This document shows, piece after piece, positions 8,997 to 18,619 of a stretch of 64,000 bases of DNA. The translations under genes and the position numbers were made by a program. A model generated the notes under the pieces. The model saw only the letters and a list, made by a program, of their open reading frames with translations. It had not been told where the DNA came from and ran no database searches. Every line of letters starts with the position of its first letter. The stretch's first letter is position 1. The DNA is from an uncultured Cohaesibacter sp. GTDB lineage: Bacteria; Pseudomonadota; Alphaproteobacteria; Rhizobiales; Cohaesibacteraceae. The stretch is from assembly GCF_963676485.1 (NCBI RefSeq), contig NZ_OY781114.1, forward strand, positions 744,001 to 808,000. Direction: 5' to 3'.

Positions 8997-9533
8997 CTAC
9001 CCCCGCCAATGCAATGCGCAGATCAGCGTGAATAAACGCCGCGCGGTGGCAAAGTCCGTGTCGATTTTTCCATCGAGCCGGGCTTGCAGGATCTGGGATC
9101 CCTCATTGTGCAACCCGCGACGCCCCATATCTATAGCTTCAATCTTGCTTGGCGTGGCGGTTTTAATGGCTTCATAGTAGCTATCGCAGATCAGGAAATA
9201 ATCCTTGATGATACGGCGAAACGGGGTCAAGGACAGAATATGGGTGGCGATCTGATCGCCATTCTCCAACTTGATATCCATGACCAGTTTCCGCTCGATC
9301 ATGGAAAGATCGAGCCTGTAAGGCCCACCTTCGTCATGACCGACGGGGTGGAAATTGTTATCCTCGACAAGGTCATAAATGGCGACCGAGCGTTCATGCT
9401 CGATGTCGGGAGTGGCTGGTTGAATGGACGTTGGATCCAGCACGATCATGCAAAGGGAAAACGGTCCCTTATCGGCATCCTGAGCATTCATTTCGCAGCA
9501 CTTCGCGCCCTGCTGCTGATCGGAGGTTTGCAT
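8997..9533 (-). CDS. UPF0262 family protein
   Basis: 178 residues. The core matches the UPF0262 family of alphaproteobacteria: [56 protein letters not shown]. Function is unknown; the gene nearly always sits between hisD and the phosphatase gene. The open frame runs back to 9788 into hisD. The ATG at 9533 has a strong GAGGAGG eight bases upstream and is chosen as the start. The first 30 or so residues are longer than usual for the family. Confidence 0.9.
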   Translation of the reverse strand: MQTSDQQQGAKCCEMNAQDADKGPFSLCMIVLDPTSIQPATPDIEHERSVAIYDLVEDNNFHPVGHDEGGPYRLDLSMIERKLVMDIKLENGDQIATHILSLTPFRRIIKDYFLICDSYYEAIKTATPSKIEAIDMGRRGLHNEGSQILQARLDGKIDTDFATARRLFTLICALHWRG

Positions 9534-9676
9534 AGTGTCAACCTCCTCTTCCCGTTCAGCCATTTTGCACCATGCGTTATTTTCCCGAGCATTCGGCAGG
9601 CATGTTTGCCCAACTTGGCTGTTGGAGTCAAACTTTCTGCTTAAGGGGTTGCACGAAATTCGCGCTTTCCGGCCAA

Positions 9677-10972
9677 TTATTCCATGTTCAATCGCTTGGC
9701 AACAGAGCGGGCATGTGCTTCCAGCCCTTCCTGACGGGCCAAAGTGACGGCTGCAGGGCCGATCTGGCGCAGATTTTCCACATTGCACTCAAGCACAGAT
9801 GTGCGCTTGACGAAATCAAGCGTGGAAAGGCCCGATGAGAATCGAGCCGAACGCGCCGTTGGCAAAACATGGTTGGATCCGCCGACATAATCGCCGACAG
9901 CTTCCGGCGTATAGTGGCCCACGAACACCGCACCGGCATTGCGCACCTTGTCCAGATAATCGGGGGCGTTATCCATGGCCAGTTCCAGATGCTCTGGCGC
10001 AATACGGTTCGCCAGCTGCATGCCCGTTTCCCAATCGGGCACGGTGATCACGGCGCCATAGTCGGCCCAACTCGCCCCGGCGATGTCGGCCTTTGGCAGC
10101 GTGGTCAACAGGCGTTTCACCGCTTCCTCGACCACATCGGCTGTAGCTGCATCATCAGTGATCAACATGGCTTGCGCCACCTTGTCATGCTCGGCCTGCG
10201 CCATCAGGTCGACCGCCAGCCAGTCCGGATCATTGTTCTTGTCGGCCAGAATGAGCACTTCAGATGGGCCTGCGATCATGTCGATGCCAACCAGCCCGAA
10301 GACACGGCGCTTGGCAGCAGCCACAAAGGCATTGCCCGGCCCGACGATCTTGTAGACTGGCGCGATACTGTCCGTGCCATAAGCCAGCGCAGCCACGGCC
10401 TGTGCGCCACCAACGCGATAGATCTCGTCCACACCCGCCAGTTTGGCCGCGGCCAGCACCAGCGGATTGAGCACATCATCAGGGGTCGGCACGACCATCA
10501 CAAGTCGCTCCACACCGGCCACTTTGGCAGGCACGGCATTCATCAAAACCGAAGAGGGATAAGCAGCCAATCCGCCGGGCACATAAAGCCCCACAGCTTC
10601 AATAGCGCTCCAGCGTGAGCCGAGCTTAACCCCGAGGGCATCCTCATAGAAATCATCTTTAGGCAATTGGCGTGCATGATGGGAGCGGATGCGCTCGGCG
10701 GCCAGCACCAGCGCCGTCATCACATCGGGATCAACCTTGGCGACCGCAGCGTCTATTTCTGCTTCACTGATGCGCAGGCCTTTGGAGCGCGCATCAAAGC
10801 GATCAAACTTGGCTGTATAGTCATAAAGGGCGTCGTCGCCTCTTGAGCGCACATCCTCGATAATATCGCGCACGATGGCGTCGACATCATCTGAGACTTC
10901 CCGTTTCATTGCCAGCAAATCAGCAAAGGCGGCATCGAAATTGCTATCGGTTGCGTCAAGACGGATGGCCAT
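9677..10972 (-). CDS. hisD: Histidinol dehydrogenase
   Basis: 431 residues, normal length. It catalyses the last two steps of histidine biosynthesis, oxidising L-histidinol to L-histidine with NAD and zinc. Visible family blocks are [37 protein letters not shown] (zinc ligands Q and H), APEHLEL (catalytic E-H) and GGSNHVLPT. The start ATG is preceded by GAGAGGA. In related genomes DUF2948 and murA lie immediately upstream; here a small membrane-protein gene and the polyamine cluster do instead. Confidence 0.98.
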   Translation of the reverse strand: MAIRLDATDSNFDAAFADLLAMKREVSDDVDAIVRDIIEDVRSRGDDALYDYTAKFDRFDARSKGLRISEAEIDAAVAKVDPDVMTALVLAAERIRSHHARQLPKDDFYEDALGVKLGSRWSAIEAVGLYVPGGLAAYPSSVLMNAVPAKVAGVERLVMVVPTPDDVLNPLVLAAAKLAGVDEIYRVGGAQAVAALAYGTDSIAPVYKIVGPGNAFVAAAKRRVFGLVGIDMIAGPSEVLILADKNNDPDWLAVDLMAQAEHDKVAQAMLITDDAATADVVEEAVKRLLTTLPKADIAGASWADYGAVITVPDWETGMQLANRIAPEHLELAMDNAPDYLDKVRNAGAVFVGHYTPEAVGDYVGGSNHVLPTARSARFSSGLSTLDFVKRTSVLECNVENLRQIGPAAVTLARQEGLEAHARSVAKRLNME

Positions 10973-11318
10973 GGCGGGGTCCTCTCATATACGGCTTTTC
11001 TTGCAAACAGACGCCCCGAGCATAAAAGATCGCCAGCTCGGACGTCGGCGCATTTATGAGAGTTTCTTGAAAGAGAGGCAAGGGAAAATCCAAGCGCGCA
11101 GCAAGTTTGGCATGCGCAGCCCGACGAAAGGCCAGCAGAGCCCCGATATATGGATGCCTTTTTCACATGGCTAAAAGCCATCCAGTTGGGTAGCACTCTC
11201 TACAAGGAGGCGCATCAAAAGCTAATGGGCAGGTTCTGCTGAAGGCACCATAAAAGCGCGCACTGCCCCTCCTTTTCCTTCAGGCAGCAGTCTTTTGCCA
11301 CCAATAAAGCGCCCAAAG
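10973..11318. other. Intergenic region upstream of hisD
   Basis: About 350 bases with no supported gene. It should hold the hisD promoter and is the likely site of the inversion breakpoint that separated hisD from DUF2948 and murA. No IS end or long repeat is visible in it. Confidence 0.5.
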
Positions 11319-11438
11319 CTATTTCTGACCGCGCGTCCAGCGGCCATCTCTGGGTGAGCGAAACCACATCATGAACAGCCAGAAAGCCCCAAGAGCAATC
11401 ACGGCGCCGAAGATGATCCAGTAGATATTCTCAAGCAT
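11319..11438 (-). CDS. Small single-pass membrane protein, 39 aa
   Basis: An ATG at 11438, preceded by AGGGGAGAAAGAC, opens a 39-codon frame. A hydrophobic helix (IYWIIFGAVIALGAFWLFMM) is followed by a basic tail, RSPRDGRWTRGQK, and a stop at 11319. The strong ribosome-binding site, the one-helix topology and the positive-inside tail support a real gene. No family is recognised. It lies downstream of the glutamine-synthetase-like gene on the same strand (190-base gap). Confidence 0.65.
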   Translation of the reverse strand: MLENIYWIIFGAVIALGAFWLFMMWFRSPRDGRWTRGQK

Positions 11439-11629
11439 TGTCTTTCTCCCCTATAATGCAAGCCTACACCACAGCAATCCTGAAGCATATTCGGCTTTTC
11501 GTGCAAGCCTATAAATATACGAATATTTCCTGATGGTAATAGTCTCTCTCACAAGCAGTGCCAATATGCGACCATTGTGCAAGGCCGGTGAAATGCCGCC
11601 AAGACGAAAGAGTTTTCTTTCGTGATTGC

Positions 11630-13030
11630 TCAGACCGTCCGCAAATAGGAACGGCATTCCACGTCTGTAATGGCCGCCGATATGATCCGCTCTTCTGCCT
11701 GGCGCGAGCGGGTATAACAGACATGAAAATCTTTCCCGAACAACGCTTCGGCCCAGCTCGAAGTTCCAAAGCTGGTAATGGCTTCCTGCCATATGGGCGT
11801 CAGCGGCTTTTTAGCAGCCACATCTTCAAGAGTTTCAACCGGTTCTCCGGGGTCAATTGCCCCTTCAATGCCCGTCAGGGTGCCTGCCAGAAGAGATGCG
11901 ATCACCAGATAGGGATTGGCGTCCGCCCCTGCGACCCGATGCTCCAGACGGGCCGCGGCGCCCTTGGCAGTGGGCACCCGAATGGCCACGGCCCGATGAT
12001 CATAGCCCCAGCATGGAGTGGTTGGTGCATAGCTCTCGGGTTGAAAGCGACGGTAGCTGTTCGCGTGAGGAGCATAGAGAATTTGACATTCGCGCATATG
12101 CAGCAAAAGGCCACCGATGGCATGGCGCAAGGGCACATTGGCCTCGATTTCGCTTTCGCCAGCGAAAATATTGGCGCCCTCGCCATCCTGTACCGACATG
12201 TGGATATGGAAGCCATTCCCCGCCGAATGTGCGTAGGGTTTGGCCATGAAGGTGGCATCCAGCCCGTGCTTGCGGGCCACATTGCGCACCACCCGCTTAA
12301 ACAGCATGCAGTGATCCGCCGCTTGCAGAGCGCTGGGCACATGCAGCAGATTCATCTCGAACTGGCCGGGGCCAAATTCGGAGATGGTGGTCTCGGCGGG
12401 GATATTCTGGATCTGGCAGGCCTGATAGATTTCGGCGAGCACCGGCTCGAAGGCGGCGATGATATCCATGTTATAAACCTGACTACCGGTCAGCCGTTCG
12501 CCAAGGCCGGGCACCACGGGCCCTTGCGGATGGCCGGAAGCAGCTGTTTCACCATCGATGAGATAAAATTCCAGCTCCGTGGCAACGACGGGCGTCAGCC
12601 CCTTCTCAGCAAAGCGCTGCTGCATCCGGGCCAAAGTGCCGCGGGTGTCATAGCCGCAGTCCTCCCCCGTCACCAGATCCTTCATGGTCACCAGTACCTG
12701 CGCTGTGGGTTCGCTCGCCCATGGCACCATGCAGAGGGTTCCCGGCACGGGCATGCAGACACCGTCCGGATCTCCCTTCTCCAGCGCGATCCCAACAGCG
12801 GGCACGTCATCGCCCCAGATATCAAGCGCGGCAGTGGAGCGCGGCAAGCGCACTGCACCATCGGCAAGCTTTTCCAGCATGTTTGCGGGCAACCATTTGC
12901 CCATCAGAGAGCCGCAGAAGCGAGGCAGCAGCATTTCCACCTTCACCAGATCCGGGTGGGCTTTGAGGAAGGTCTTGGCCTCCTCCTTGAAGCTTGTCAT
13001 TTGCTGGTCTGTCTTTTCGGTCTTCAGCAT
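11630..13030 (-). CDS. puuA: Glutamine-synthetase-family protein, probable gamma-glutamylputrescine synthetase (copy 1)
   Basis: 466 residues. It has the glutamine synthetase fold: the metal-binding ATELEFYL, FGPGQFEMNL, NGFHIHMSV, the GYDHRAVAIRVP substrate block and ARLEHRVAGADANPY. This type, next to Pot transporter genes, usually ligates glutamate to putrescine as the first step of the Puu pathway. It is the last gene of the potFGHI operon, 157 bases after potI. A paralogue at 18620 differs clearly in sequence, so the two may act on different amines. Assignment to a specific amine is inference. Confidence 0.82.
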   Translation of the reverse strand: MLKTEKTDQQMTSFKEEAKTFLKAHPDLVKVEMLLPRFCGSLMGKWLPANMLEKLADGAVRLPRSTAALDIWGDDVPAVGIALEKGDPDGVCMPVPGTLCMVPWASEPTAQVLVTMKDLVTGEDCGYDTRGTLARMQQRFAEKGLTPVVATELEFYLIDGETAASGHPQGPVVPGLGERLTGSQVYNMDIIAAFEPVLAEIYQACQIQNIPAETTISEFGPGQFEMNLLHVPSALQAADHCMLFKRVVRNVARKHGLDATFMAKPYAHSAGNGFHIHMSVQDGEGANIFAGESEIEANVPLRHAIGGLLLHMRECQILYAPHANSYRRFQPESYAPTTPCWGYDHRAVAIRVPTAKGAAARLEHRVAGADANPYLVIASLLAGTLTGIEGAIDPGEPVETLEDVAAKKPLTPIWQEAITSFGTSSWAEALFGKDFHVCYTRSRQAEERIISAAITDVECRSYLRTV

Positions 13031-13187
13031 GTGTATCTCGTTTGTTCAGATGGCCCCTACGGCCCGGATCGATTGAATAGTCTGGCTTACAGGGTTGGCC
13101 GCTTGTAATCAACGGTGTCGCGCCCTGGAGCACTGGGCCCATATCTACCTTGTTTGTGATTTGGGCGCAGCTCAAGTCGCCTTAAGC

Positions 13188-14021
13188 CTAAAGATCGCTC
13201 TTCCCGCCCCCAGCAACTGCAGCTCTTTCCTCTCGACGTCGACGTACTTCCCGCCGTTTGGTTACAAGCGACGTCGCGATGACGCCTGTTGAGACAAGCA
13301 CCACGAGGATGGTTGAAAGGGCGTTGATCTCGGGGGTTACACCAAGACGCACCTGAGAATAGATCTTCATGGGCAAGGTCGTCGCCCCCGGACCGGACGT
13401 GAAGGATGCAATCACCAGATCATCCAGCGACAATGTGAAGCTCAAGAGCCACGCCGAGACGATGGACGGCAGGATGATCGGCACCGTGATCTGAAAAAAG
13501 GTCGCCATGCGGCTGGCGCCCAGATCCATGGCTGCTTCTTCCAGCGCCATATCAAACGTGACAAGCCGCGAGGAAATCACCACAGCTGAATAGCACATGG
13601 AGAAAGTGACATGGGCCAGAATCACGGTCCAGAAACCGCGATCGAACCCCAGAGAGACGAACAGCAACAAGAGTGACAGGCCGGTTATCACTTCAGGCAT
13701 GACAAGGGGGGCGTAGACCATACCAGAGAAAAGGGTCTTGCCGGGAAAGCGCCCTGCCCGTACCAGCACCAAGGCCGCCATGGTGCCAAGGATGGTGGCG
13801 AGCGTTGCTGAAACCAGCCCGACCCGCACTGTAACCCAAGCCGCATCCATGAAACCTTTGTTGGCGAAAACGGCGCTATACCATTTGGTCGAGAAACCGC
13901 CCCAGACGGTCACCAGCCTGCTTTCATTGAAGGAGAAGATGATAAGAAGCACGATGGGCAAATAAAGGAAGGCAAAGCCCAGAGTAAGCGCTGAGGCATT
14001 GAACAAGCTGAACCGTCTCAT
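13188..14021 (-). CDS. potI: Putrescine/spermidine ABC transporter permease
   Basis: 277 residues, about six transmembrane helices. The EAAxxxGA-type loop EEAAMDLGASRMATFFQITVP contacts the ATPase. It begins MRRFSLFNASALTLGFAFLYLPI, typical of the PotI/PotC subunit. The start lies three bases after the potH stop, so the pair is coupled. Confidence 0.93.
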   Translation of the reverse strand: MRRFSLFNASALTLGFAFLYLPIVLLIIFSFNESRLVTVWGGFSTKWYSAVFANKGFMDAAWVTVRVGLVSATLATILGTMAALVLVRAGRFPGKTLFSGMVYAPLVMPEVITGLSLLLLFVSLGFDRGFWTVILAHVTFSMCYSAVVISSRLVTFDMALEEAAMDLGASRMATFFQITVPIILPSIVSAWLLSFTLSLDDLVIASFTSGPGATTLPMKIYSQVRLGVTPEINALSTILVVLVSTGVIATSLVTKRREVRRRREERAAVAGGGKSDL

Positions 14022-14024
14022 GAT

Positions 14025-15014
14025 CTATGCTTCCTTTTCCTGTTGCTTCTCCTGCATGCGCTGGAACAGCACGATGGGCACCACCAGCAGAATAAGCAGA
14101 ATAACGGCAACGGCAGAGGCAACCGGCCAATCGCGGTTTGAGAAGAATTCTACCCAGAGGGTTTTGCCGATCATCAGCGTGTTAGAGCCACCCAGAAGAT
14201 CGGGGATAACGAATTCTCCCACCGCCGGAATGAAAACGAGGAAGCAGCCTGCCAGAATGCCGGGCATGGAGAGCGGTACGGTAATCAACCAGAAGGCCTT
14301 AAAGGGCGAGCAGCCCAGGTCCGTCGCCGCTTCGAGCAGGGAATCATCCATTTTCTCAAGACTGGAATAGAGGGGCAGCACCATGAAAGGCAGATAGGAA
14401 TAGACAATGCCGATATAGACCGCGATGTCGGTGTTGAGGATCGTCAGCGGATCATCAATGATGCCCAGATGCATCAGGGCCATATTGAGCAATCCCTCTT
14501 TCTTGAGAATGCCGATCCAGGCATAGACGCGAATAAGGAAGCTGGTCCAGAAGGGCAGAATGATCAGCATCAACAGCGTGGGCCGCCATTCGCTCGGCGC
14601 GCGCGCCATGGAATAGGCAATGGGATAGCCGATCAGCAGGGCCAGCAGGCTGGACACCAGAGCGATTTCAAGACTGGAAAGATAGCTTTTCCAGTAAAGA
14701 TCATCTTCCATCAGCCAGGTAAAATTCTCCAGATCCCAACCCGAGATCATATCAAGAAAACCAGCCCAACCCTCAGACCAGTTGAAGGTCGGCAGATAGG
14801 GTGGCATGGCGATGGCCGTGTCCGACAGGGAAATCTTGACCACGATGATGAAGGGCACAAGGAACAAGGCCAACAGCCAGAAATAGGGCACAAGAATCAG
14901 CAGGCAGCGGCCCCCGTTTTTCGGCAGGCTTATGCGGCGCTGCCCTTTCGCGCTATCCGGCGCGCCATTGGTCATCCGGTCCGCCCCTTCGGTGAGATTG
15001 GTTAGCTCGCTCAT
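14025..15014 (-). CDS. potH: Putrescine/spermidine ABC transporter permease
   Basis: 329 residues from the ATG at 15014. An upstream open frame to 15404 only overlaps potG in another frame and is rejected. A soluble N-terminal tail of about 40 residues precedes the first helix (LILVPYFWLLALFLVPFII). The ATPase-contact loop is EAATDLGCSPFKAFWLITVP. It pairs with PotI to form the channel. The gap to potG is four bases. Confidence 0.93.
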   Translation of the reverse strand: MSELTNLTEGADRMTNGAPDSAKGQRRISLPKNGGRCLLILVPYFWLLALFLVPFIIVVKISLSDTAIAMPPYLPTFNWSEGWAGFLDMISGWDLENFTWLMEDDLYWKSYLSSLEIALVSSLLALLIGYPIAYSMARAPSEWRPTLLMLIILPFWTSFLIRVYAWIGILKKEGLLNMALMHLGIIDDPLTILNTDIAVYIGIVYSYLPFMVLPLYSSLEKMDDSLLEAATDLGCSPFKAFWLITVPLSMPGILAGCFLVFIPAVGEFVIPDLLGGSNTLMIGKTLWVEFFSNRDWPVASAVAVILLILLVVPIVLFQRMQEKQQEKEA

Positions 15015-15018
15015 GGCC

Positions 15019-16185
15019 TCATCGCTCCAGCAAGACGCAACCGCCGGCACGCCAATGGACATAAACCTCGTCGTCCCACGTAATGGCACGGCGATGCAGA
15101 TGTTCCAGATTGGCTTCCTGCGATTTGATGATCTGGCCGTCTTCGGTCTCGACATGATAGGTGGAGATGTTGCCCGTATAGGCAATGTCGAGCACCTTGC
15201 CCTTGAGACTGTTGTGGGTGTCGGTGGGATACTCCTTGGTGATGCGCACCTTTTCCGGTCGCACAGCGACCCACATTTCCGTCCCCTTTTGAGGGAAGCA
15301 GACCGGTTGCGGCAAACGAATACGCAAGGGAGCATAATCCTCATGCCATGCGAGCTGGACGATATCCTCTTCCTTGTCGTCCGGACCAATAATGTGCCCG
15401 CCAATGATATTCACATCACCAAGGAAGTCGGCCACATAGCGGCTGTTCGGCGTCTCATAAATTTCCTGCGGTGTGCTGACCTGCACCAGCTTGCCCTGAT
15501 CCATCAACGCGATACGGCTGGCCACCGTCATGGCCTCTTCCTGATCGTGGGTAACAATGACAAAGGTCAGGCCAAGCTTTTCCTGAATGGTCATCAATTC
15601 AAACTGGGTCTGCTCACGCAGCTTTCTGTCCAGCGCGCCCAGCGGCTCATCAAGCAACAGGAGCTTGGGCTTCTTGGCCAGAGAACGGGCCAACGCCACG
15701 CGCTGCCTCTGGCCACCGGAGAGTTGATGCGGTTTGCGCTTGGCAAAAGCCTGCAACTGCACCAGCGAAATCATCTCCTCGACGCGATCCCTGATCTCGG
15801 CCTTCGGGCGCTTTTCCTGCTTGAGACCGAAAGCGATATTCTGCTCCACGGTCATATGTGGGAAGAGCGCGTAGGACTGGAACATCATGTTGACCGGGCG
15901 CCTGTGAGGCGGAATATCCGTCAGATGCTGTTGTCCCATCATGATGGAGCCCGAGGTTGGCTGTTCAAAGCCGGCAAGCATGCGCATGAGGGTTGTCTTG
16001 CCACAGCCGGACGGGCCGAGCAGCGCGAAAAACTCGCGCTCGTAAATCTTCAAATTCAAATTGTCGATAGCTGTAAAATCGCCGAATTTCTTGGTGACGG
16101 CGTCAAACCGTATCAGCGGCTTTTCCTTCGGATCACTCCAGGGCGCAAAATTGCTGCCGGATCCGGAATTTGGGGAACCATTCAT
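15019..16185 (-). CDS. potG: Putrescine/spermidine ABC transporter ATP-binding protein
   Basis: 388 residues. Walker A is GPSGCGKTT, the signature LSGGQRQR and Walker B LLLLDEPLGALD, followed by the H-loop VTHDQEEA. A C-terminal TOBE-type domain (about 290-385) is typical of PotA/PotG. The N-terminus is extended by about 20 polar residues before the ATPase domain. It is separated from potF by 255 bases that contain a terminator-like hairpin. Confidence 0.95.
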   Translation of the reverse strand: MNGSPNSGSGSNFAPWSDPKEKPLIRFDAVTKKFGDFTAIDNLNLKIYEREFFALLGPSGCGKTTLMRMLAGFEQPTSGSIMMGQQHLTDIPPHRRPVNMMFQSYALFPHMTVEQNIAFGLKQEKRPKAEIRDRVEEMISLVQLQAFAKRKPHQLSGGQRQRVALARSLAKKPKLLLLDEPLGALDRKLREQTQFELMTIQEKLGLTFVIVTHDQEEAMTVASRIALMDQGKLVQVSTPQEIYETPNSRYVADFLGDVNIIGGHIIGPDDKEEDIVQLAWHEDYAPLRIRLPQPVCFPQKGTEMWVAVRPEKVRITKEYPTDTHNSLKGKVLDIAYTGNISTYHVETEDGQIIKSQEANLEHLHRRAITWDDEVYVHWRAGGCVLLER

Positions 16186-16405
16186 ACTCTCTCTCGCTAT
16201 CCAAACGCCCGATGGATCGCCTGAAGGGGAGGCTTCTGGCGATGTCCTCGAACCACATACCGTGCGATTGCCCTGTTCATGGCCTGAGCCACTGCAGGGT
16301 GCACCGGCAGATCACGCGACCACCACAGTGCGTGCCTTGCCTGAAATCTGGCTGCAATGCCCGACCGGCAGGCTTTTTGCCCTACCGCTAAAGCGGGCCC
16401 AGACA

Positions 16406-16431
16406 GAAAAACCGGGCCAAAGAGGCCCGGC
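16406..16431 (-). terminator. Hairpin between potF and potG (partial terminator)
   Basis: A 7-bp perfect stem (CCGGGCC / GGCCCGG, loop AAAGA on the plus strand) is followed on the minus strand by a run of T. It begins 10 bases past the potF stop. Inside an operon this normally lowers read-through, so that the periplasmic binding protein is made in excess over the membrane components. Confidence 0.75.
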
Positions 16432-16440
16432 ACATCATCA

Positions 16441-17550
16441 TTATTGTCCTGATTTTACCTTGGTCCATGCGCGGGTAACGACACGCTGGATCTTTGGCGG
16501 ATAAGGCAAATGCACAAACAGCTTTGCCGTGGTTTCCTCATCAGGATAGACCGCCGGATCGTTGATGATATCTTCATCAAGAAGCTCTTGCGAGGCTTTG
16601 TTGCCGTTGGCGTAGTAGACATAATTTGTCGCCTTGGCGATCACTTCCGGACGCATGATATAGTTGAGGAAAGTGTGGGCTTCTTCCACATTGGCGGCAT
16701 CGGCCGGAATAGCCATCTGGTCAAACCACATCTGGGCCCCTTCTTTGGGGATGATGTAATTCACCTCCACACCATTTTCCGCTTCCGCAGCGCGATCTCG
16801 CGCCTGAAAGACATCGCCGGACCAACCTATGGCCAGACAGATGTCACCATTGGCAAGCGCGTTGATATATTCGGAGGAGTGGAATTTCTGAACATAGGGG
16901 CGAATGGAGAGCAGCAGCTCTTCGGCAGCTGCAATGTCGCCCTTGTCATGGCTATTGGGATCCTTGCCCATATACATCAGGGTCAGCGGGATCACTTCGG
17001 TGGGAGCATCCAGAATATGAATCCCACAGTCGGCGAATTTCTCTGCGAATTCCGGTTTGAAGATCATGTCCCATGTGTTGAGCGGCACCTCGCCCATGCG
17101 CTCCTTGGCAGCAGCCACGTTAAAGCCGATACCGGTGGTGCCCCACATATAGTTGATGGAATAGTCATTGCCCGGATCATAGGCTGCGGTACGCTCGGAA
17201 ACCACGTCCCACATATTTTTGAGATTGGGCAGCTTGGATTTGTCCAGCTTCTGGAAAACGCCTGCCTGGATCTGGCGCTGAAGAAATGTGCCGGTCGGGA
17301 CGACAATGTCATAGCCGGTGGAGCCCGCCAGCAATTTGGTTTCGAGCACCTCATTGGAATCGAAAACGTCATAGGTGACCTTGATTCCGGTTTCCGCTTC
17401 AAAATCGCTAATAATGGATTCGTCTATATAGTCCGACCAGTTATAAATATGGAGTTCTTTGTCCGCCGCTATCCCTGCACCTGTTGCGGTAAGCAGCGCC
17501 GCTGCAGCGAGTGCGGTTTTGGAGAAAAGCTTGCCTGCTTTGTCTGCCAT
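16441..17550 (-). CDS. potF: Putrescine-binding periplasmic protein
   Basis: 369 residues with a Sec signal peptide (KTALAAAALLTATGAGIA, cleavage near residue 28). The mature part starts with ELHIYNWSDYIDESII, the hallmark of PotD/PotF proteins. YDIVVPTGTFLQRQ and the MWGTTGIGFN block line the polyamine site. It delivers putrescine to PotGHI. First gene of the minus-strand operon; an imperfect TTTGATCACAAA operator lies about 95 bases upstream. Confidence 0.95.
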   Translation of the reverse strand: MADKAGKLFSKTALAAAALLTATGAGIAADKELHIYNWSDYIDESIISDFEAETGIKVTYDVFDSNEVLETKLLAGSTGYDIVVPTGTFLQRQIQAGVFQKLDKSKLPNLKNMWDVVSERTAAYDPGNDYSINYMWGTTGIGFNVAAAKERMGEVPLNTWDMIFKPEFAEKFADCGIHILDAPTEVIPLTLMYMGKDPNSHDKGDIAAAEELLLSIRPYVQKFHSSEYINALANGDICLAIGWSGDVFQARDRAAEAENGVEVNYIIPKEGAQMWFDQMAIPADAANVEEAHTFLNYIMRPEVIAKATNYVYYANGNKASQELLDEDIINDPAVYPDEETTAKLFVHLPYPPKIQRVVTRAWTKVKSGQ

Positions 17551-17637
17551 CGTGTAAGTCCCCTCGATTCTATCGGGAATTGTGATGATTGCGATGGGCT
17601 GTTGTCGCCCGACAGGCCTTTTTGGCCATTATCCCAA

Positions 17638-17656
17638 AATTTGATCACAAAATTTT
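17638..17656. promoter_or_regulatory. Operator-like palindrome between potF and the GntR gene
   Basis: AATTTGATCACAAAATT is an imperfect version of the TTTGTGATCACAAA palindrome found at 18521, 18549, 25311 and 25475. It lies in the 172-base divergent gap, so it could control both potF and the regulator itself. Confidence 0.65.
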
Positions 17657-17722
17657 TCCTACCGCAAGCCTTTTCGATCAAATTCTCTTTGCATGCCCGG
17701 GAAGCGCCGGTATAAAGGAGCC

Positions 17723-18415
17723 ATGACCAAGGACGAGATTTCAGCACTTCAAAAAACATCCGAAAGCGCAGCTGAAGCGGATGCCAGACCACTCACCGCC
17801 CATGAGCGGATCTATCAGGCCTTGCGCGAGCGCCTGCTGTTTGGCGGCTTTCTGCCTGGCAAAGCCGTTACCCTGCGTGGCCTTGCTGACAATCTGGAAG
17901 TGTCCCCCATGCCGGTGCGTGATGCGGTGCGGCGCTTGACGGCAGAAGGTGCTCTTGAAAGCCATGGCAACCGGCGTGTTTCCATCCCGGCCATGACCGA
18001 GAAGAAATATCGCGAGATCAATCTCACCCGCTCCCTGCTGGAGCCGGAGCTGGCGGCAATGGCGCTTCCCAACGTGACTGAGGCAGATATCCAGCATTTG
18101 ACATCCATTGATGACGCCATCGACGCCTGCCTGAAAAATGGCGATGTGGAAGGCTATATGCGCAGCAATCATGCATTTCACTTTGCCCTTTATGACATGG
18201 CCCAGTCCGACGTCATGATCAAACTGGTGGAAAATGTCTGGATGCAATTTGGCCCCTTCATGCGTCTTGTTTACGGCCGCCACGGCACGGCAAACCTGAT
18301 TGATCAGCATAAACAGGCTATTGAGGCCTTACAAAAGGGCGACAGCGCAGCGCTACGCACCGCCATCTCTGAGGATGTGCGTCAGGGTACGTTGCTGTTG
18401 AGCGACGATCTATAA
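17723..18415 (+). CDS. GntR-family transcriptional regulator (FCD/FadR type), probable polyamine-regulon repressor
   Basis: 230 residues. An N-terminal winged helix (LREKLLFGGF-like stretch, then LADNLEVSPMPVRDAVRRLTAEGAL) is followed by an all-helical FCD ligand domain with metal-binding histidines (the DVEGYMRSNHAFHFALY region). The ATG at 17723 follows AAGGAG closely; an upstream ATG at 17693 is possible. It lies between the pot operon and puuA copy 2. Four or five matching GATCAC palindromes across this locus suggest it is the local regulator, probably responding to a polyamine or a gamma-glutamyl intermediate (inference). Confidence 0.88.
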   Translation: MTKDEISALQKTSESAAEADARPLTAHERIYQALRERLLFGGFLPGKAVTLRGLADNLEVSPMPVRDAVRRLTAEGALESHGNRRVSIPAMTEKKYREINLTRSLLEPELAAMALPNVTEADIQHLTSIDDAIDACLKNGDVEGYMRSNHAFHFALYDMAQSDVMIKLVENVWMQFGPFMRLVYGRHGTANLIDQHKQAIEALQKGDSAALRTAISEDVRQGTLLLSDDL

Positions 18416-18520
18416 AACATTCCCTTTTCAAACATCAAGATTGCCGACAGACTGACCACAGTCGCCCCTTTTGTCGCACCTTCATAGAAGAAGAGAAGGG
18501 CAGAAACCGCATCGACTTTC

Positions 18521-18538
18521 AATTTGTGATCACAAATT
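18521..18538. promoter_or_regulatory. Operator palindrome 1 upstream of puuA copy 2
   Basis: AATTTGTGATCACAAATT is a perfect 18-bp palindrome centred 24 bases from the next palindrome, about 90 bases before the puuA start. It is the best match to the shared operator. Confidence 0.8.
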
Positions 18539-18547
18539 TTTCTTGCT

Positions 18548-18558
18548 TTGTGATCACA
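18548..18558. promoter_or_regulatory. Operator palindrome 2 upstream of puuA copy 2
   Basis: TTGTGATCACA contains the perfect 10-bp core TGTGATCACA (18549-18558). Its centre is 24 bases from the centre of palindrome 1, just over two helical turns, which would allow cooperative dimer binding. Confidence 0.75.
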
Positions 18559-18619
18559 TCCTGCAGTAAGTTACACAGGCAATCGCACTGGCTGCAATTT
18601 CACTTCAACAGGTAATTTC

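Noticed and set aside
9832-10618. Long plus-strand frames opposite hisD and opposite the polyamine genes
   Set aside because: They are shadows of strongly coding minus-strand genes in GC-rich DNA, without ribosome-binding sites or recognisable domains.
11558-13108. 516-codon plus-strand frame opposite puuA copy 1
   Set aside because: The minus strand encodes a clear glutamine-synthetase-family protein; the plus frame is rich in H, G and R as expected from an antisense shadow.
14025-15404. 459-residue version of PotH
   Set aside because: The extra 130 residues are basic, out of frame with potG coding and lack family similarity; the ATG at 15014 gives the normal protein.
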